From Chitinophagales bacterium (GTDB lineage: Bacteria; Bacteroidota; Bacteroidia; Chitinophagales; Chitinophagaceae), in NCBI GenBank assembly GCA_015654695.1, contig JAATGJ010000110.1, positions 62,001 to 126,000 of the forward strand: DNA of 64,000 nt, in the 5' to 3' direction. Both the position numbers and the translations under genes were made by a program. Each line of letters starts with the position of its first letter. Positions within the stretch are counted from its first letter, which is position 1. The notes under the pieces were generated by a model. The model saw only the letters and a list, made by a program, of their open reading frames with translations. It was not told where the DNA came from and did no database searches. Of the stretch, positions 18,190 to 26,279 are shown piece by piece.

Positions 18190-20421
18190 ATGCCAGTGAG
18201 AAATGGGTTATCCGGGATACCGGTAGTAGTAACATTATTACTATTGATTTCATGTTCGAATGAAGTTTCCTTAAACAGGGATATGATCAAATTGCTTGCG
18301 GATATTGATAAGAGCGGTTATAGCGCACAGAATCCGTTTTGCGCTGAAGCAAAATTAAATTTTTATGATTCGTCGCTTAAATTGACTACGGAAAAGAACG
18401 AGATAGCTGTGTTCGAAAATTTAATTGCATCAACGCTCCTCGAATTTGGAGACGAGGAAAAGGCTGTAGCGAAAGGTGAGGATTTGATGCGAAAGATACC
18501 CATATATGAAACAGAGCAGAGGAAAGCTGCGATGAAGGGTCTCTCCATGGCTTATTTAAGACTTGCGGAAAGAATAAACTGTGTCAGGGATCATTCTGGC
18601 GAGTCATGTATCTTTCCTATTGCAGGCAGGGGAGTGCATGCTGACAAAACCAGCTCTGAAAAAGCAATAGAATTATATGAGCAGATTTTAAACAGTGATC
18701 CTGTTGATTTTGAATCAAGATGGCTGCTAAACATTGCTTATATGACTACCGGCGGTTATCCCCAGCGGGTTCCTTCTCTTTTTTTGATAAAAGGACTGGA
18801 TACGGATACTTCAGGTTCTCTAAAATCATTTACTGATGTGGCAGTGAATATTGGATTAAATATAAATAACCTGGCCGGCGGAAGTATTATTGATGATTTT
18901 AATAATGATGGTTATTTTGATCTCATAACAAGTAGCTGGTCATTAAAGGAAGGTATGCACTATTGCCGGAATAATACTAACGGCACTTTCACCGAGATAT
19001 CAGACTCATCAGGCCTGGGGTATATCACAGGCGGTTTAAACATCATGCAAACCGATTATAACAATGACGGTTTGAAAGACGTCTTTGTACTGAGGGGCGG
19101 GTGGAAAAAAAATTTCGGCAAAGAACCTAATTCTTTATTGAAAAATAACGGTGACGGCACCTTTACAGATGTTACAAAAGAGAGCGGCCTGCTTTCATTT
19201 CATCCAACACAGACTGCTACCTGGAATGATTTTAATAATGATGGATGGCTGGATGTTTTTATTGGCAATGAAACATCAGCTAAGTCGGATGTAAACCCCT
19301 GCGAATTGTATATTAATAACAAAAACGGAACCTTTACCGAAACCGCGGCAAAGGCAGGGTGCGGTATCAAAGCTTTTGTAAAAGGTGTAACATCGGGAGA
19401 CTATGACAATGATGGATTACCCGATATTTTTATATCTACACTGGATGGTAATAAAATATTACTGAGGAACAAAAGTATAAAAGGTGGAGAAACCGGTTTT
19501 GAAGATGTAACAACTCAAGCCGGTTTGCATTTGAATAAAACCCGCACTTTCCCTACATGGTTTTGGGATTATGATAATGACGGCTGGCTGGACATACTTG
19601 TTTGCGGTTATGAATTTGAAGGATCATTAGCTCCCTATTTTGCAGCAGAAGCTTTGAATATCCCTGCTGATAATTCAGGGAAAGTATTCCTGTTCAGAAA
19701 CAATCATAACGGAACATTCGAAGATGTGTCGCAGAAAGCAGGTCTGAACAGAGTTGCATTTGCCATGGGTTCAAATTTTGGTGACATTGACAACGACGGC
19801 TACCTGGATATGTACCTGGGCACAGGCAACCCGATGTACCCGTCGTTAATACCCAATAAAATGTTTAAAAATATAGATGGCCAAAGGTTTATTGATGTTA
19901 CTACATCAGGCCGTGTAGGCAACCTGCAAAAAGGACATGGAGTTTCTTTTGCTGATTTAGATAATGATGGTGACCAGGATATTTATATCGAAATGGGTGG
20001 CGCTTACCGCGGAGATGCTTATCAAAATTCTTTATATTTAAACCCGGGCCAAAATAATAATCACTGGATAAATATTTCTTTGGAAGGTACTGTAAGTAAC
20101 AGGGCGGCCATTGGAGCAAGGATAAAAGTAACATTCAAAGAAAACGGCGTAGCAAGATCTGTTTATCGTGATGTTAATTCTGGCGGAAGTTTTGGTTCTA
20201 ATCCCTTAATGCAGCATATCGGCATCGGCCAGGCTGCAATTGTCGAAAGCATTGAAATAAAATGGCCAGCCAGTAATGCTGTACAAGTGTTTAAGAATAT
20301 ACAACCCGGGGAAACTATTAAAATTAAAGAAGGCGATAATTCTTTTACAAAAGTAGCACCGCTGAGAAAAGTTGATTTTGCTATTCAAAATTCCGGGATC
20401 ATTAGTTGTTCACCTAAATGA
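18190..20421 (+). CDS. TPR-like plus FG-GAP/ASPIC lipoprotein (CRTAC1-like), 743 aa
   Basis: A lipoprotein (signal ending LLISC) whose N-terminal 180 residues look helical and TPR-like (EKAIELYEQILNSDPVDFESRWLL), with a Cys-containing segment NCVRDHSGESCIFPI. FG-GAP blades follow (DDFNNDGYFDLITSSW, TDYNNDGLKDVFVLRG, DLDNDGDQDIYIEMGG), then a C-terminal ASPIC/UnbV domain (GARIKVTF...RDVNSGGSFGSNPLMQHIGIG, IKWPASN). It ends SCSPK. Closely similar to the protein at 35207-37429 (740 residues); both follow a copy of the small anchored protein. Function unknown; a surface carbohydrate or metal-related role is only a guess. Confidence 0.9.
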   Translation: MPVRNGLSGIPVVVTLLLLISCSNEVSLNRDMIKLLADIDKSGYSAQNPFCAEAKLNFYDSSLKLTTEKNEIAVFENLIASTLLEFGDEEKAVAKGEDLMRKIPIYETEQRKAAMKGLSMAYLRLAERINCVRDHSGESCIFPIAGRGVHADKTSSEKAIELYEQILNSDPVDFESRWLLNIAYMTTGGYPQRVPSLFLIKGLDTDTSGSLKSFTDVAVNIGLNINNLAGGSIIDDFNNDGYFDLITSSWSLKEGMHYCRNNTNGTFTEISDSSGLGYITGGLNIMQTDYNNDGLKDVFVLRGGWKKNFGKEPNSLLKNNGDGTFTDVTKESGLLSFHPTQTATWNDFNNDGWLDVFIGNETSAKSDVNPCELYINNKNGTFTETAAKAGCGIKAFVKGVTSGDYDNDGLPDIFISTLDGNKILLRNKSIKGGETGFEDVTTQAGLHLNKTRTFPTWFWDYDNDGWLDILVCGYEFEGSLAPYFAAEALNIPADNSGKVFLFRNNHNGTFEDVSQKAGLNRVAFAMGSNFGDIDNDGYLDMYLGTGNPMYPSLIPNKMFKNIDGQRFIDVTTSGRVGNLQKGHGVSFADLDNDGDQDIYIEMGGAYRGDAYQNSLYLNPGQNNNHWINISLEGTVSNRAAIGARIKVTFKENGVARSVYRDVNSGGSFGSNPLMQHIGIGQAAIVESIEIKWPASNAVQVFKNIQPGETIKIKEGDNSFTKVAPLRKVDFAIQNSGIISCSPK

Positions 20422-20467
20422 GAAATACCTTTTTATATCCATTTAAGCAGCAATATTTTTAGCTAAA

Positions 20468-22582
20468 TTATCTTATCAATGTAACAACTCCTCTTTTTGT
20501 AATCCTTTTTCCTCCGGGGTTTTCCATCTCGGTATAATAAATATAAACACCAACAGGCTGTGGTATTTTTTTATATTGGCCATCCCATTGTTTAGTAATA
20601 TCCTTTGTTTCAAAAATCAATTGCCCCCACCGGTTATATATTTTTAATTTTATTAACCGGCTCCTATTATTACCTGGTATTCCAAAGTAATCATTCAATC
20701 CATCTCCATTAGGCGTAAAGGCATTGGGGATATAAATTTCAACATCACATTTTTTAAAAACTTCTATACTGTCTCTTTTAACGCCGCAACTATTGCTTAC
20801 CTCAACCCAATATTTGCCGGGCTGTGTAATTATAAAGGTTGAATCATTCGTAATAGCATTCATCCAGTTGTAAGAAGTAAATCCTCCCGTAGCCTTTACT
20901 ACTATTGAATCACTTTCTTCCAAACAGGTATCGCTGCCCAGTGATAAAGAAGCAGGATTCTTCAAAACGGTCACATGATAAGGCACAAGACTATCACAGC
21001 CTTTTTGTGTTTTATAAACCACATTATATATTCCTGAATCTTTTACCTGATAATTATCCGGAAACGTGTAGGTATTCCCTTCACAGAGTGTTATGCTTTT
21101 AGAATTGCCAACGTCCACAGTATCGGCGCAGCATGCTTTTTTGCATAATGTAGTGGCATCTAATAAATACGGCATGCTGACCTGGTCTATATTATCAAAA
21201 TGCTCCAGGTTGGTTGCGAAGGATAGAATACTCACGTCTTTATTTTTAAATAGCTGGCTTACATCTTCTGTGATCATGCTGATGGATGAGTTTAAACAGC
21301 CCATATCAGCAGTCGTATCTGTTTTAATAAGATTAGATACGCCTTCTCCCTGTTTGTTTGAAAATATATAATAGCCATACGGTGTGTTTAGCAGCGATTG
21401 AGGAACATAGCCTGCGCCCGGATCGTAGGCTTTTTGCCAAAGTATCTGCCCGTCTTTATCCATGTTTATAAGCAAAGGCTTTTTACCATCATACATCAGC
21501 ACGGTCTGTTCTCCATTGCCACCGCCGGCAATGGCATCCGCTGTGTAGCAACCAATTTGTGTATTATAGTAACCCAGCACTTTTTTCAATACTCCGCCGG
21601 ATGTTGTAATCATATTGGCGCTTCTTTTTGTGTAAGGAGAAGAAGAGTAAAGAACGGAATCAGAAAAAGAAAATAGAAAAGATAAATCTCCATTGGGCAG
21701 TTCAGCAACATGTTTTACCGGTCCGATTGAAGTTACATTATAGGAGAATGTAGAAGGATATTGGTAAGATTTATCCCATATCCGGGTGCCTGTAGTATAA
21801 TCCAGAGCAAACAGGTAATAATATTCATTTACAATTTTACCAATGTCCGGTCCTGATAACAACTGCTCATGCAGGTTAATGCTAAAAACAAGATTTCCAT
21901 TTTGCAATTGCATAAAACCTGTGTTGGGAATTCCGAATGCATAGGTTTCCATCGAAAATTGCGATTTCCATCGGACGTTCCCGTCCTTATCAATCCGTAT
22001 AAAGAAAGTAGGCCCTCTCTCATTATGACCAAGGCCTGGCGTATTGGTCCTTATTTTTATAAAGAAACCATGAATGATGAATTCCCCGTCATTTGTCGGG
22101 TAGATGTTAGTAAAGAAGGACGTAATGACAAGTTCGTTATATCGGCTCATGGTTTTCCCCCAAACCACATTTCCATACTTGTCTATTTTTAATAGAATTC
22201 CCCACCCTTTTATGTTGTTATTGTTTTCGTATTTCTCAATAGAGCCAACAACAAGAAAATTTCCGTCCGGCAAGGATGCAATATCCCTGAATGTTAAATT
22301 GTTGTATCCCGGCGGAGCAGGAAATCGCTTACTCCAAACTACAGTACCGTATGGCGTTAGTTTACTCAGAAAGCCATCTCCAAAAAGAGAAAGGCTATTC
22401 GGAATACCTCCGGCAAGAATAATTTCATTATTGGCGGTAATTGTTTTGTTAATTGTCTGGGGAGTCTCTCCTTTGTAGTCTATTGAAAAATAATCTGCGA
22501 TGCAGGTTTGTGCATTGGCGCGTTCAATTGCCAGTAAAGCAATCCAAACAAAAAATATTCGTATGATTTTTATTCTTTGCAC
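20468..22582 (-). CDS. Type IX-secreted protein with gliding-motility type B C-terminal domain
   Basis: A 704-residue exported protein. The signal peptide RIKIIRIFFVWIALLAIERA ends before NAQ. Repeated segments with the pattern DGNxxxxGS, KIDKYGNVVWGK, RIDKDGNVRWKS and NMDKDGQILWQKAY suggest a beta-propeller (about 30-450). A Cys-rich link and an SprB/PKD-like segment (SLGSDTCLEESDSIVVKATGG) follow. The end is a type B sorting domain: YIPNAFTPNGDGLNDYFGI, IYNRWGQLIFE, WDGQYKK, GVYIYY, with GVVTLIR last. The only start is GTG at 22582. It converges with the CRTAC1-like gene 46 bp away and stands alone. Likely cell-surface or secreted; ligand unknown. Confidence 0.9.
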   Translation of the reverse strand: MQRIKIIRIFFVWIALLAIERANAQTCIADYFSIDYKGETPQTINKTITANNEIILAGGIPNSLSLFGDGFLSKLTPYGTVVWSKRFPAPPGYNNLTFRDIASLPDGNFLVVGSIEKYENNNNIKGWGILLKIDKYGNVVWGKTMSRYNELVITSFFTNIYPTNDGEFIIHGFFIKIRTNTPGLGHNERGPTFFIRIDKDGNVRWKSQFSMETYAFGIPNTGFMQLQNGNLVFSINLHEQLLSGPDIGKIVNEYYYLFALDYTTGTRIWDKSYQYPSTFSYNVTSIGPVKHVAELPNGDLSFLFSFSDSVLYSSSPYTKRSANMITTSGGVLKKVLGYYNTQIGCYTADAIAGGGNGEQTVLMYDGKKPLLINMDKDGQILWQKAYDPGAGYVPQSLLNTPYGYYIFSNKQGEGVSNLIKTDTTADMGCLNSSISMITEDVSQLFKNKDVSILSFATNLEHFDNIDQVSMPYLLDATTLCKKACCADTVDVGNSKSITLCEGNTYTFPDNYQVKDSGIYNVVYKTQKGCDSLVPYHVTVLKNPASLSLGSDTCLEESDSIVVKATGGFTSYNWMNAITNDSTFIITQPGKYWVEVSNSCGVKRDSIEVFKKCDVEIYIPNAFTPNGDGLNDYFGIPGNNRSRLIKLKIYNRWGQLIFETKDITKQWDGQYKKIPQPVGVYIYYTEMENPGGKRITKRGVVTLIR

Positions 22583-23016
22583 GCCTTAGTTGTATCTTAA
22601 AGATACATTCAAAAAGCGGGGTAATAGATTTTAGTGACCATTGACACAAAAATAAGAGTGATCTTTCTTTGGCCAGGTGCTTTTTCTATGAAGCCCGGAA
22701 GTTTTTACTTTTTCACAACAAACGTTTGCAACATTGAACTGCACTCTTTGCATCCGCTATAACAGCGGTTATTGTTCTTTAGCAGATTAAACAATTGCTC
22801 ATGTCTTCGAGCGCCGCCTAAGTTTATGAATCATGACTTGGAAATTAATCCAATTACTGTAATTATCTTAGCAGGTATTCTACACATACTCACCTCATTT
22901 GTGTATTATTACTAAAAAAGGAAAAACAAAATTGCGGGTTGTGCAGATAAGATAATGAGTGGTTTTGTACATTAAATAATAAACAAAACTCTCCGCCGCC
23001 TGGCGGATGAAGGCTT
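22583..23016 (+). other. Intergenic region with LacI-like palindrome and small hairpins
   Basis: This 434 bp gap has no convincing gene. It contains GTATCTT-A-AAGATAC (22592-22606), next to the minus-strand gene start. CAAACGTTTG (22719-22728) is a perfect palindrome carrying the nAAnCGnTTn core seen next to the LacI genes. CCGCT/AGCGG (22754-22768) forms a small stem. A TCCGCC/GGCGGA stem with GCCT loop (22992-23007) sits 9 bp before the kinase start and may affect its translation. Confidence 0.45.
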
Positions 23017-23970
23017 ATGAAAAAAATCCTCTGCATCGGCGAAGCGCTGATTGATATGATCTGTACTGATAAGGGAGTAGCTTTGTCAAACGGCCAGTAT
23101 TTTCTGAAAAAGCCAGGCGGCGCCCCCACGAATGTAGCTGCAGCTATTGCCGCATTGGGTGGTTCTGTTGAACTGGCTGCTAAAGTGGGCGCTGATCCTT
23201 TTGGCAAACACCTGATTGATGTAATGGAATCTTTCGGCGTTTCTGTAAAATGGATGGTGAAAGCCCCGGATCATTTTACCACCTTTGCTTTTGTATCATT
23301 AATGGAAAATGGCGAACGTGATTTTTATTTTAACCGCGGGGCCGATGGCCAGTTAAATAGCAGTGATATCGAAAACATTGACCTGGATGAGTTTTGCATC
23401 ATCCATTTTGGTTCCGCTACAGCATTTTTACCGGGGCCACTTCAGTCAGCTTATACGGGATTGCTGCAAAAAGCATTGCAAAAAAATATTCTCATCAGCT
23501 TTGATCCTAATTACAGGCATTTACTTTTCCAGAATAATACACAGTCTTTTATTGATCAGTCATGGAACTTTCTTCAGTCGTGCCATTTTTTTAAACTAAG
23601 CGATGAAGAAGCCCTGCTGATCACCGGTGCATTTACCGTTACCACTGCTGCTGATATTTTATTTAAAAAAACAAAAGCTGTTTTTGTTATCACCCTTGGT
23701 AAAGAAGGAAGCATGCTGGGTTTTAATAATTCAACGGAGCTGATTGCCAGCATACAGGTAAAACCTGTTGATACTACCGGTGCTGGCGATGCCTTTGTTG
23801 GCGCTGTACTGTACCAGTTAAGCGCTTTTTCATTTGATGAAATGAGTAAATTCTCCGCTGACAACTGGAAGAGAATAATATATAATGGCAATAAAGCCGG
23901 TGCGAGGACCTGTGAGTATCTTGGCGCTATGGAAGCTTTTAAACACCTGAGCAGCGACATCTTTAAATGA
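23017..23970 (+). CDS. PfkB-family sugar kinase, probably fructokinase
   Basis: A 317-residue cytoplasmic ribokinase-family enzyme that phosphorylates a sugar with ATP. It has the N-terminal GEALIDMI, the PfkB signature GGAPTNVAAAIAALGG (about 34-49), FDPNYRHLLF (typical of fructokinases) near 167, and the catalytic motif DTTGAGDAF with the base Asp at about 258. The length is normal for the family. The gene stands alone, with a hairpin just before the ATG and a LacI-like palindrome about 290 bp upstream. Fructose is the best guess; 2-keto-3-deoxygluconate or another hexose cannot be excluded. Confidence 0.9.
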   Translation: MKKILCIGEALIDMICTDKGVALSNGQYFLKKPGGAPTNVAAAIAALGGSVELAAKVGADPFGKHLIDVMESFGVSVKWMVKAPDHFTTFAFVSLMENGERDFYFNRGADGQLNSSDIENIDLDEFCIIHFGSATAFLPGPLQSAYTGLLQKALQKNILISFDPNYRHLLFQNNTQSFIDQSWNFLQSCHFFKLSDEEALLITGAFTVTTAADILFKKTKAVFVITLGKEGSMLGFNNSTELIASIQVKPVDTTGAGDAFVGAVLYQLSAFSFDEMSKFSADNWKRIIYNGNKAGARTCEYLGAMEAFKHLSSDIFK

Positions 23971-24088
23971 CTACCTCGCTTTGTCCAACCGCGTATTACA
24001 TAAACAAATTAAAGGAACGCTGCAGAAAGAGCAGATAGATATTGCCGGGGGATAACTTGTTTTAAACCGTGTACTACTGAATTGCATT

Positions 24089-24634
24089 TTATCTTTTCAG
24101 ATCGAATAAATATTTCTTTCGGTTAAACCTGTCAACATACAGGGTAATGTTGTGGTTTAGTACATAAAACTTAAGCGTTGTTTGGTCGAACGGAAAAGGT
24201 TGGCTTATAAATTTGCAAAGCTCTGCATTCATGGTGTCAGTGTAAGTCAAATAAGATTGTATTACATTTTCTGTGATCGTTGTGTCAATGCCAGGCGCTA
24301 ATGACCCCGGCGCAAAGAGTTTAACTGTATTCATGACCTGGTCTTCAACCTGGTGGGAAAAAGAACCGCTTTTAAATTCGCATTTCTCAAAATTCAGCTC
24401 GATTTTTTCAGCGTTTGCTTTTAGGTTTTCAATTTCTGAATTTATGTGCTGTTCAACAATTCTTTTTATTTTCCTGGTTGCGCTGTAAATAAGCCAAACA
24501 CCTGAGAGCCCGGAAACGATGAAGGATAAGTACCATAACGTTGGATAAGGAATTACACTTCCGTTATAATTTCTGAAAAATATAGTCCCGGTAAAAGAGG
24601 CTATAATAAGTAAGAATCCAAAAACTATCTTCAT
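24089..24634 (-). CDS. Hypothetical membrane protein, 181 aa
   Basis: The family was not recognised. There are two N-terminal transmembrane helices (IVFGFLLIIASFTGTIFF and LWYLSFIVSGLSGVWLIY) with a short loop between, then a charged helical segment (RKIKRIVEQHINSEIENLKA) and a C-terminal soluble domain of about 100 residues. It is preceded by a promoter-like sequence (24706-24754) that is duplicated upstream of the next gene. The minus-strand neighbours (24813 and 25434) are separately spaced, not an overlapping operon. Confidence 0.75.
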   Translation of the reverse strand: MKIVFGFLLIIASFTGTIFFRNYNGSVIPYPTLWYLSFIVSGLSGVWLIYSATRKIKRIVEQHINSEIENLKANAEKIELNFEKCEFKSGSFSHQVEDQVMNTVKLFAPGSLAPGIDTTITENVIQSYLTYTDTMNAELCKFISQPFPFDQTTLKFYVLNHNITLYVDRFNRKKYLFDLKR

Positions 24635-24705
24635 AAGTATAACCAGGAATTAACTGAAACTGGTCTCACTATTAATACGATGTTGCCGAAAGCATTTCCG
24701 TAACC

Positions 24706-24754
24706 ATTAAATATACAATCCTCATCCCGGTTTTTCAAAAAAACGACATTGATT
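24706..24754 (-). promoter_or_regulatory. Duplicated promoter-like sequence, copy 1
   Basis: On the minus strand this reads TTTG, 20 bp spacer, TATATTTA, a good match to the Bacteroidota -33/-7 promoter. The surrounding 49 bp are nearly identical to 25363-25411, including the same 20 bp spacing. It lies about 72 bp upstream of the start of the gene at 24634. Confidence 0.65.
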
Positions 24755-24812
24755 TTCACCATGCTGATATTCGCTTTTTTGTATTGTCAGGGGATGGCGG
24801 CAGTATGTATTG

Positions 24813-25349
24813 TTATTTTATTCCGGGATCAAAAGTAAATCCTAATAAGCCCTTACTGAAAGAGATGATCACAGTATCTCCCGATTTTAAATTCTTCAGC
24901 TTTTCGGTGTTCCTTACCTTCTCAAAGGATAAAATCTTCTTCGTTCTAAAATCAAAAATCATCGGAGTTTGTTGATCAGACTCCAGGAAAAGAGCGGTCG
25001 TATATTTTTTGTCTACTCTACCGCCAACTTCAATTCTATTTAAGATCAGAAAAGCAGACAAAAAGGGCGTTTGAAAAATGAAATAGAAAGGTATTGCTAA
25101 CGCTGCAACACCAAGTAAAACATTGGCAGCCTCGTTTATATTCTCAACTTTTTTTAATGCAAGAAATAAGATAATCAGGGCGCCAATAACTATTGTCCAG
25201 GTAAGAAGTGTGCCAGACTTATTTTTAAGCAATTCAAAGTCTGCTTGTAAGTATAAATTTTGCTGTTCCGGTATAAACAAAAAAGACAGAACTACTAATA
25301 CCAGCATCAAAATTATTGTAAAGCGATATTTCTTAAGGACTTTCATCAT
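24813..25349 (-). CDS. Hypothetical membrane protein, about 178 aa
   Basis: The family was not recognised. It has three or more predicted transmembrane helices (FTIILMLVLVVLSFLFI, LTWTIVIGALIILFLAL, AANVLLGVAALAIPFYFIF) and a C-terminal region of about 70 residues resembling a small beta domain (KSGDTVIISFSKGLLGF). The frame is open to 25382, but that start would lie inside the promoter repeat, so ATG 25349 or 25346 (MMKVLKKYR) is preferred. It shares its promoter sequence with the gene at 24089-24634. Confidence 0.75.
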   Translation of the reverse strand: MMKVLKKYRFTIILMLVLVVLSFLFIPEQQNLYLQADFELLKNKSGTLLTWTIVIGALIILFLALKKVENINEAANVLLGVAALAIPFYFIFQTPFLSAFLILNRIEVGGRVDKKYTTALFLESDQQTPMIFDFRTKKILSFEKVRNTEKLKNLKSGDTVIISFSKGLLGFTFDPGIK

Positions 25350-25362
25350 ATTGCTGCCAGCA

Positions 25363-25411
25363 ATTAAATATACAACCCTCATTCCGGTTTTTCAAAAAAC
25401 TGACATTGATT
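25363..25411 (-). promoter_or_regulatory. Duplicated promoter-like sequence, copy 2
   Basis: The minus strand reads TTTG, 20 bp spacer, TATATTTA, as in copy 1 at 24706-24754. The -7 box lies only about 16 bp before the preferred start codon, so the transcript would be almost leaderless. Confidence 0.65.
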
Positions 25412-25433
25412 GGACACTCGTTAACGAAATAAA

Positions 25434-25958
25434 TTATTTTGTAGTCTTAGCACCTATTTTCTCACCAAGTTTTTCAAATTCTATATCGTTTGGCTCCCAT
25501 AATTCAATTTTGTTGCCTTCTATGTCCATGATATGAACAAATTTACCGTACTCAACCGATTCAATGGTATCTGTGATTACTACACCTCCCTTCCTGAGCT
25601 CAGCGATAAGTCCTTCTATGTTATCTACCCTGTAATTGATCATAAAGTCCTTAGAGGAAGGTTCAAAATACCTGGTCTTGTCTGAAAACGGGCTCCATTG
25701 TGTAAACCCTTTTTGGGTGGTATCAGCCCCCTGTCTCCATTCAAAAACTGCCCCATATTGATTAGTATTCAGACCAAGATGTGTTTCATACCATTCTCTC
25801 ATTTTTTTTGGGTCTTTACACTTGAAAAAAATACCACCAATGCCGGTTACCTTTTTTATTGCTTGCTGCCTGGTATTGCTTTTTGTTGTGATGGACTTAA
25901 AAGTGAAGCCAAGAATGAATGTCATAGCAAATGCAGGGATTAACATTATCTTTTTCAT
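25434..25958 (-). CDS. VOC-superfamily (glyoxalase/bleomycin-resistance-like) protein with N-terminal export signal
   Basis: A 174-residue protein. ATG 25958 is preferred over an in-frame GTG at 25967, since it starts the hydrophobic leader (MKKIMLIPAFAMTFILGFTF). The rest is a single VOC domain: GIGGIFFKCKDPKKMREWYE, LGLNTNQYGAVFEW, FMINYRVDNIEGLIAELRKG, and the terminal HIMDIEGNKIELWEP, where the Glu is a usual metal ligand. An exported or anchored VOC protein is less common than a cytoplasmic one. Substrate unknown. Confidence 0.85.
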   Translation of the reverse strand: MKKIMLIPAFAMTFILGFTFKSITTKSNTRQQAIKKVTGIGGIFFKCKDPKKMREWYETHLGLNTNQYGAVFEWRQGADTTQKGFTQWSPFSDKTRYFEPSSKDFMINYRVDNIEGLIAELRKGGVVITDTIESVEYGKFVHIMDIEGNKIELWEPNDIEFEKLGEKIGAKTTK

Positions 25959-26117
25959 TATCGTCACGATTTTTATTTTATGAGGATTGTCATTTACGCT
26001 TACGTTCAGGGCTTGCCGGGGTGCTGATATTCTATGTTCCTTCAGCCCGAACTACAGCTGATAAGCGAACGGAACGATCAGTATATATTCGTCAGCCAGC
26101 ATCGCAGAAAGCCCAAT

Positions 26118-26133
26118 GTTGTATGTTCGCCCT
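26118..26133 (+). repeat. Possible left terminal inverted repeat of the cassette
   Basis: GTTGTATGTTCGCCCT is mirrored by AGGGTGACATACAAC at 29423-29437: nine identical outer bases plus CCCT/AGGG, with one base difference in spacing. It is short enough that chance cannot be excluded. Confidence 0.35.
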
Positions 26134-26200
26134 TCGTCTTGGTGCTTTGAATTGAAAGTATGTGTCCAACGAAGCAGAGTGTGCCCCGGAAGCGTTGGAA

Positions 26201-26270
26201 CAAGGCAGGCTCTTTTGCAATGTTGGCTTTGTGTGTCGGCTTTGTGTGCCTTGCAAAAGAGTCTGCCTTG
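26201..26270 (+). repeat. Stem-loop element, left copy
   Basis: CAAGGCAGGCTCTTTTGCAA (26201-26220) pairs with TTGCAAAAGAGTCTGCCTTG (26251-26270), 19 of 20 positions. The 30 base loop contains two near-identical 13-mers, TTGGCTTTGTGTG and TCGGCTTTGTGTG. The element lies 9 bp beyond the methyltransferase stop codon and could also act as its transcript end. A copy with a similar loop but different outer arms is at 29302-29366. Confidence 0.82.
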
Positions 26271-26279
26271 GTGCGTCGG

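Larger units (their letters stand above)
25968..26279 (+). other. Intergenic region at the left edge of the restriction-modification island
   Basis: About 310 bp with no real gene. It holds an imperfect inverted repeat with arms near 26008-26025 and 26093-26115 (14 of 18 positions), GTTGTATGT (26118-26126, possible island end), a TCCAACG/CGTTGGA repeat (26165-26171 and 26193-26199), and the large stem-loop 26201-26270. Short open frames here are generated by these repeats. Confidence 0.55.
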
